Source: Betaproteobacteria bacterium
GTDB lineage: Bacteria > Pseudomonadota > Gammaproteobacteria > Burkholderiales > Burkholderiaceae
Reading direction: 5' to 3'
NCBI GenBank assembly: GCA_013205155.1
Contig: JABMMT010000300.1
Location: 1 to 11,133, forward strand
DNA: 11,133 bases
Part shown: positions 6,869 to 11,133 of the stretch, piece by piece
How the letters are laid out: each line of letters begins with the position of its first letter
How positions within the stretch are numbered: the stretch's first letter is position 1
Translations under genes and position numbers: made by a program
Notes under the pieces: model-generated
The model's input: the letters and a program-made list of their open reading frames with translations, nothing else
What the model was told of the DNA's origin: nothing
The model's database searches: none

Positions 6869-9769
6869 TTATTGAAGTCGCTCTAATTGTGCAACAAGCT
6901 TCTGATGGTTTTGTTCGAAGCCTGCAAGGCGTTGTTTTTCTTGGGCTACAACCTCTACTGGAGCTCTAGCTACAAAGCTTTCATTTGTCAGTTTAGACCT
7001 TGCTTTAGAAATTTCATTAGCGAGGCGCTCGATCTCTTTACCCAGGCGAATGCGTTCTGCTGCCACATCTACCTCAATTTTAAGGAGAAGTTTGAGGTCG
7101 CCAACTAGAGCCATAGGAGCGTCAGGAGCATCAGGAGCATCTTTTTCAAGGGCAGATTCAGCACTATAGATTTTGACTTCAGATAGCTTCGCTAATGCCA
7201 ATAGATAGGGAGTCGCCTGTTTTAGGAAAGCTTCAGGACCACTAATCCATAAAGGTACTTTTTGACCGGGAGGCACCTGCATCTCACCGCGAAGATTTCT
7301 GCAGGCATCCACAATGGCTTTAATTTGTGCAACCCAGGCTTCACTTTTCTCATCTATTTTTTCAGGCTGCGCTAGGGGGTAGGCTTGGAGGGCAATACTT
7401 TGTTTTTCTTCCTGTGCGATGACTTTGCCTGTCTTGGGGGCTACTGTTTGCCAAAGCGTTTCAGTAATAAACGGAATGAGTGGGTGTGCCATACGCAAAA
7501 TAGTTTCAAGTACACGCAATAAAGTACGGCGAGTAGCGCGTTGCTGTGCTGGTGTTCCAGTTTGTAGCTGAACTTTCGCCAGCTCTAAATACCAATCGCA
7601 ATATTCATCCCACACAAACTGATAAATACTGCTTGCAATGTTGTCAAAGCGATAGTTTTCAAAACCTTTCGCAATATCAGCTTCAGTTTTTTGCAGAATT
7701 GACACAATCCATTTATCAGCTGGGGAGAAGTCTAAATAGCCATCGGGTCCGCATTGCTTATCGCATGGGGCAAAGCCATTATCCTCATCGCCCCCAGGGC
7801 AATTCATGAGAACAAAGCGCGTGGCATTCCACAGCTTGTTACAGAAATTGCGATAGCCTTCACAGCGTTTTTGATCAAAATTAATATTGCGCCCAAGCGA
7901 TGCAAGTGAGGCGAAAGTAAAGCGGAGTGCATCGGTACCAAATGCTGGAATGCCATCCGGAAATTCTTTTTTAGTTTTCTTGCTGATGCTTTCTGCTTGT
8001 TTGGGGTTCATTAAGCCAGAGGTTCTCTTGCCAACCAGCTCATCAATTTGGATGCCATCAATGAGATCAATCGGGTCCAAGGTATTGCCCTTAGACTTGC
8101 TCATCTTCTGGCCTTCTGCATCTCTTACCAGGCCATGAACGTAGACAGTATGAAAAGGAACCCTACCAGTGAAGTGGCAGGTCATCATAACCATGCGCGC
8201 TACCCAGAAAAAGATAATGTCAAAACCAGTCACCAATACTGAGGATGGCAAAAAGTGTTTGAGAGCTGGAGTTTGTTCAGGCCAGCCCAAGGAACTAAAG
8301 GGCACCAAAGCAGAGCTAAACCAAGTATCTAAAACATCCGGATCGCGATTGAGTTGGCCCGTGTAGCCAGCTTTTGCTGCTTGAGCCTTAACGTCCTCTT
8401 CAGACCGGGCTACAAAGATTTGCCCATCATCACCATACCAGGCGGGTATCTGGTGACCCCACCAGAGTTGGCGAGAGATACACCAGTCTTGAATGTTTCC
8501 AAGCCATTGAGAGTAGGTGCTGATCCAATTTTCTGGAACCAGCTTGATATCACCTTTGGTCACTGCATCTAATGCGGCGCCGGCAATCGATGAGCCAGGC
8601 TGATATTGGTTATCAGGACTTGGTTTAGAAACTGCTACAAACCATTGGTCAGTGAGCATCGGTTCAATAATGGTGTGAGTTCGATCGCCGCGTGGCACCA
8701 TGAGTTTGTGGGGCTGTTCTTTTTCAAGCAAGCCAGCAGACTCAAGATCGGCAACTACTTGTTTGCGCGCAGCAAAACGTTCCATACCTTGATAGGCAGT
8801 AGGAGCGTTCTCATTAATCTTGGCATCTAGAGTAAGAACATTGATTAATGGTAGCTGATGGCGCTGACCTACTGCATAGTCATTAAAGTCATGAGCAGGT
8901 GTGACCTTAACAACACCAGTGCCAAAGTCCAAATCAACATAGTCATCGGCAATGATCGGAATTTCACGATGGCATAAAGGAAGGTTTACGGATTTGCCGA
9001 TGAGGTGTTTATAGCGCTCATCCTCTGGATTGACCATTACAGCAACGTCGCCTAGCAAGGTTTCTGGGCGCGTAGTGGCGACAGTGAGGTGACCAGAGCC
9101 ATCGGTCATTGGGTAGCGGATATGCCACATCGATCCATCTTCTTCTTCGCTCACCACTTCGAGATCGGAAACAGCGGTACCTAAAACAGGATCCCAGTTC
9201 ACCAAACGCTTACCGCGATAGATTAAGCCTTGCTCATGAAGCCTTACAAATACTTCCACCACGGCTTTGGACATTTTGCTGTCCATCGTGAAATATTCTT
9301 TACCCCAATCAATCGATGCTCCGAGGCGACGAATTTGACGAGTAATTGTTGAGCCGGAAGTTTCTTTCCATTCCCAAACTTTTTCTAGAAATTTCTCACG
9401 ACCCAGATCATGACGAGAAATCTTTTGTGCATCGAGTTGGCGCTCCACCACAATCTGCGTAGCGATTCCAGCATGATCAGTACCAGGTACCCATAAGGTG
9501 TTTTTGCCTGACATGCGTGCATGTCGTACCAAGCCATCCATGATGGTTTGATTAAAGGCATGACCCATGTGAAGGGTACCTGTGACATTGGGGGGCGGGA
9601 GTTGGATAGAAAAATCACCCTTAGTGACATCCATACTGGCATCAGCAATCCCTCTGCGCTCCCATTCGGGACCCCAGTAAGATTCAATTGGGGCTGGCTC
9701 ATAGGATTTGGCGAGTTCACCCTCCAAGTTCGTCGCTGGAGAATTAGGGGTATTTGAGGCATTTGGCAT
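6869..9769 (-). CDS. valS: Valyl-tRNA synthetase
   Basis: Cytoplasmic class I synthetase that charges tRNA-Val and edits Thr-tRNA-Val. 966 residues from the chosen ATG (E. coli 951, recalled). The PPPNVTGTLHMGHAFNQT stretch carries the HIGH-type motif HMGH at 67-70. The CP1 editing domain follows at about 195-340, with TTRPETLLGDVAVMVNP and TGVVKVTPAHDFNDY. KMSKS is at 555-559. Then come the helical anticodon-binding domain (with WDEYCDWYLELAK) and a C-terminal coiled-coil arm rich in Glu, Arg, Lys and Gln over about the last 65 residues. An in-frame TTG at 9776-9778 would add three residues, but it directly abuts the -10 box, so a transcript could not include it; the ATG at 9767-9769 is preferred. 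No Shine-Dalgarno sequence is present. The N-terminal extension of about 20 Asn/Pro/Ser-rich residues is poorly conserved. It heads the valS-galU unit and is divergent from uvrD. Confidence 0.97.
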   Translation of the reverse strand: MPNASNTPNSPATNLEGELAKSYEPAPIESYWGPEWERRGIADASMDVTKGDFSIQLPPPNVTGTLHMGHAFNQTIMDGLVRHARMSGKNTLWVPGTDHAGIATQIVVERQLDAQKISRHDLGREKFLEKVWEWKETSGSTITRQIRRLGASIDWGKEYFTMDSKMSKAVVEVFVRLHEQGLIYRGKRLVNWDPVLGTAVSDLEVVSEEEDGSMWHIRYPMTDGSGHLTVATTRPETLLGDVAVMVNPEDERYKHLIGKSVNLPLCHREIPIIADDYVDLDFGTGVVKVTPAHDFNDYAVGQRHQLPLINVLTLDAKINENAPTAYQGMERFAARKQVVADLESAGLLEKEQPHKLMVPRGDRTHTIIEPMLTDQWFVAVSKPSPDNQYQPGSSIAGAALDAVTKGDIKLVPENWISTYSQWLGNIQDWCISRQLWWGHQIPAWYGDDGQIFVARSEEDVKAQAAKAGYTGQLNRDPDVLDTWFSSALVPFSSLGWPEQTPALKHFLPSSVLVTGFDIIFFWVARMVMMTCHFTGRVPFHTVYVHGLVRDAEGQKMSKSKGNTLDPIDLIDGIQIDELVGKRTSGLMNPKQAESISKKTKKEFPDGIPAFGTDALRFTFASLASLGRNINFDQKRCEGYRNFCNKLWNATRFVLMNCPGGDEDNGFAPCDKQCGPDGYLDFSPADKWIVSILQKTEADIAKGFENYRFDNIASSIYQFVWDEYCDWYLELAKVQLQTGTPAQQRATRRTLLRVLETILRMAHPLIPFITETLWQTVAPKTGKVIAQEEKQSIALQAYPLAQPEKIDEKSEAWVAQIKAIVDACRNLRGEMQVPPGQKVPLWISGPEAFLKQATPYLLALAKLSEVKIYSAESALEKDAPDAPDAPMALVGDLKLLLKIEVDVAAERIRLGKEIERLANEISKARSKLTNESFVARAPVEVVAQEKQRLAGFEQNHQKLVAQLERLQ
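7116..7142 (-). repeat. Three tandem 9-bp units inside valS encoding (Asp-Ala-Pro)x3
   Basis: Units 7116-7124, 7125-7133 and 7134-7142 (GGAGCRTCW on the plus strand) differ at only a few bases. Read in the valS frame they give DAPDAPDAP, just before the C-terminal coiled-coil arm. This looks like a small expansion in a tolerant linker. Confidence 0.7.
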
Positions 9770-9778
9770 AAGAGGCAA

Positions 9779-9786
9779 ATTATAAT
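9779..9786. promoter_or_regulatory. Overlapping divergent -10 boxes shared by valS and uvrD
   Basis: The palindrome AATTATAATT (9778-9787) contains a perfect TATAAT on each strand: 9781-9786 on plus, facing uvrD, and 9784-9779 on minus, facing valS. The boxes share four bases. The ATGs lie 7 bases (uvrD) and 9 bases (valS) past their boxes, so both messages would be leaderless or nearly so. I see no good -35 at 16-18 bases on either side; any -35 would lie inside the opposite coding region. Confidence 0.55.
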
Positions 9787-9793
9787 TGGGACG

Positions 9794-11133
9794 ATGTACT
9801 CAGACTTGCTCGCGAACCTCAATCCAGAACAGCGCGAGGCAGTAACCCTCCCGCCCGTCAATGACAATGGCCAGGCCCAATCCGCCATGATCCTCGCTGG
9901 GGCAGGCAGCGGCAAGACACGCGTTCTCACTACCCGTATCGCTTGGCTGATCCAAACCGGACAAGTTTCCCCCATTGGAGTCTTGGCAGTGACCTTTACC
10001 AATAAGGCTGCCAAAGAGATGATGCTCCGTCTGAGCGCGATGTTGCCCATCAATACTCGGGGAATGTGGATTGGAACCTTCCATGGTCTATGTAATCGTT
10101 TATTGCGAGCCCACCATAAAGAGGCGGGATTACCCTCTACTTTCCAGATCTTAGATACCCAAGATCAGTTATCAGCCATAAAGCGCCTTTTAAAAGGTTT
10201 AAAGGTCGATGATGAAAAATATCCACCCAAGCAGTTGCAATACTTTATTGCCCATGCAAAAGAGCGTGGCCAGCGGGCTAAAGATTTATCGGTGGGTGAT
10301 GATTTTCAGGCAAAGATGGCACAACTCTATGCTGCCTATGATGAGCAATGTCAGCGTGAAGGTGTAGTTGATTTTGCTGAGTTGCTACTTCGTAGCTATG
10401 AGCTCTTAAAGCATAGCGAGCCGATTCGGACGCACTATCAAGAGCGCTTTCGACATATCTTGATTGATGAGTTTCAAGATACCAATGCTTTGCAATATGC
10501 TTGGCTCAAATTACTCTCTGGATATGATGCTAGCCGTGTGAACGTGAGCGGTACGGGCAGTAGTTCAGTCTTTGCAGTGGGTGATGATGATCAAAGTATT
10601 TATGCTTTCCGTGGTGCTGATGTAGAAAACATGCGCCTATATGAAAAACAGTTTCATCCGATGATGGTCAAGCTAGAGCAGAACTATCGCTCACATGGTC
10701 ATATTCTTGATACTGCCAATCATTTAATTGCCAATAATTCAGAGCGCTTAGGTAAAAACTTACGCACAGATGCTGGTCATGGAGAGCCAGTGCGTATTTA
10801 TGATGCGGCTAGCGACCATGCTGAAGCAGCTTGGCTGGTAGATGAAATCAAAGCCTTAGTCAATAGTGGTATTAAGCGCACAGAAATCGCTTTGCTGTAT
10901 CGAAGTAATGCTCAGTCACGCATTATTGAGCACGCTTTATTCTCTGCTGCTATTCCATATCGTGTATATGGCGGTTTACGATTCTTCGAACGTGCAGAAA
11001 TCAAACATGCGCTTGCCTATATGCGTCTACTTGAAAATCCAAACGATGACACCTCATTCTCGCGGGTGGTTAATTTTCCGACGCGGGGTATTGGGGCTAG
11101 ATCGATCGAGGCTTTACAAGATGCGGCCCGCAG
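9794..11133 (+). CDS. uvrD: DNA helicase II UvrD, N-terminal 446 residues (cut by the right window edge)
   Basis: Superfamily 1A 3'-5' DNA helicase used in nucleotide excision repair and mismatch repair. It runs open from the ATG at 9794 past the window end, about 60 percent of the usual 720-780 residues. Helicase motifs in order: Q-motif region LNPEQREAV (9-17), Walker A AGAGSGKT (35-42), motif Ia VTFTNKAAKEM, GMWIGTFHGL, motif II DEFQD (225-229), motif III GDDDQSIYAFRGA (from 263), motif IV QNYRS (296-300), and the 2A-domain stretches YRSNAQSR, YGGLRFFER and TRGIG. GMWIGTFHGL and the overall N-terminus resemble UvrD more than Rep. Between motifs II and III there are about nine more residues than I recall in E. 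coli UvrD (around 244-258, rich in Ser and Gly). The start is fixed by the divergent -10 box 7 bases upstream; only a weak GGGA precedes it. No SOS (LexA) box is visible at the promoter, unlike E. coli uvrD. Confidence 0.95.
   Translation, partial: MYSDLLANLNPEQREAVTLPPVNDNGQAQSAMILAGAGSGKTRVLTTRIAWLIQTGQVSPIGVLAVTFTNKAAKEMMLRLSAMLPINTRGMWIGTFHGLCNRLLRAHHKEAGLPSTFQILDTQDQLSAIKRLLKGLKVDDEKYPPKQLQYFIAHAKERGQRAKDLSVGDDFQAKMAQLYAAYDEQCQREGVVDFAELLLRSYELLKHSEPIRTHYQERFRHILIDEFQDTNALQYAWLKLLSGYDASRVNVSGTGSSSVFAVGDDDQSIYAFRGADVENMRLYEKQFHPMMVKLEQNYRSHGHILDTANHLIANNSERLGKNLRTDAGHGEPVRIYDAASDHAEAAWLVDEIKALVNSGIKRTEIALLYRSNAQSRIIEHALFSAAIPYRVYGGLRFFERAEIKHALAYMRLLENPNDDTSFSRVVNFPTRGIGARSIEALQDAAR

Noticed and set aside
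9754..9768. TTGAGG or TTGGCA as a uvrD -35 box
   Set aside because: Spacing to the -10 at 9781 is 21 and 12 bases respectively, outside the workable range.
9776..9778. TTG as the valS start
   Set aside because: It directly follows the -10 box, so the transcript would begin downstream of it; the ATG 9 bases past the box is a better start.
9385..10053. 222-codon minus-strand open frame spanning the valS start and the uvrD start
   Set aside because: Overlaps conserved coding sequence of both valS (shifted frame) and uvrD (opposite strand); the translation has no recognisable domain.

Overview
This window looks like ordinary core chromosome of a betaproteobacterium. The protein sequences and gene neighbourhoods (alaS-tusA, valS-galU, a TctA/TctB carrier) best fit Burkholderiaceae, and the moderate GC content recalls Polynucleobacter. 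The genus is an inference from memory, not a database result. Coding density is very high: no gap exceeds about 125 bases, and there is no tRNA, rRNA, insertion sequence, CRISPR array or prophage gene.

Layout. 1-912 (-) is the 5' part of glnS, cut by the left edge. 913-996 holds the glnS promoter and a clear intrinsic terminator for the tct genes. 997-2978 (-) is a two-gene operon, tctB then tctA, for the membrane half of a tripartite tricarboxylate transporter; no tctC receptor gene is present. 2979-3102 is a divergent control region with two inverted repeats and a good alaS promoter. 3103-5963 (+) is alaS followed by a small TusA-family gene overlapping it by 4 bases. 5964-5969 separates convergent stops. 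5970-9769 (-) is valS followed by galU, transcribed as valS-galU. Only 24 bases separate valS from uvrD (9794 to the right edge, +), which is cut by the window end.

How the genes relate. Three aminoacyl-tRNA synthetases (Gln, Ala, Val) dominate, each next to a gene of another process: sulfur relay (TusA), sugar-nucleotide synthesis (GalU) and DNA repair (UvrD). The tct pair probably imports a carboxylate with a receptor encoded elsewhere.

I see no undescribed multi-gene system. The most interesting signals are in the control regions. All four promoter-proximal housekeeping starts (glnS, alaS, valS, uvrD) have a -10-like box 6-9 bases before the ATG and no convincing Shine-Dalgarno sequence, suggesting leaderless or nearly leaderless mRNAs. 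tctB, in contrast, starts with TTG behind a strong AAGGAG. valS and uvrD share a palindromic -10 element, and a perfect 8-bp inverted repeat covers the alaS -35 box.
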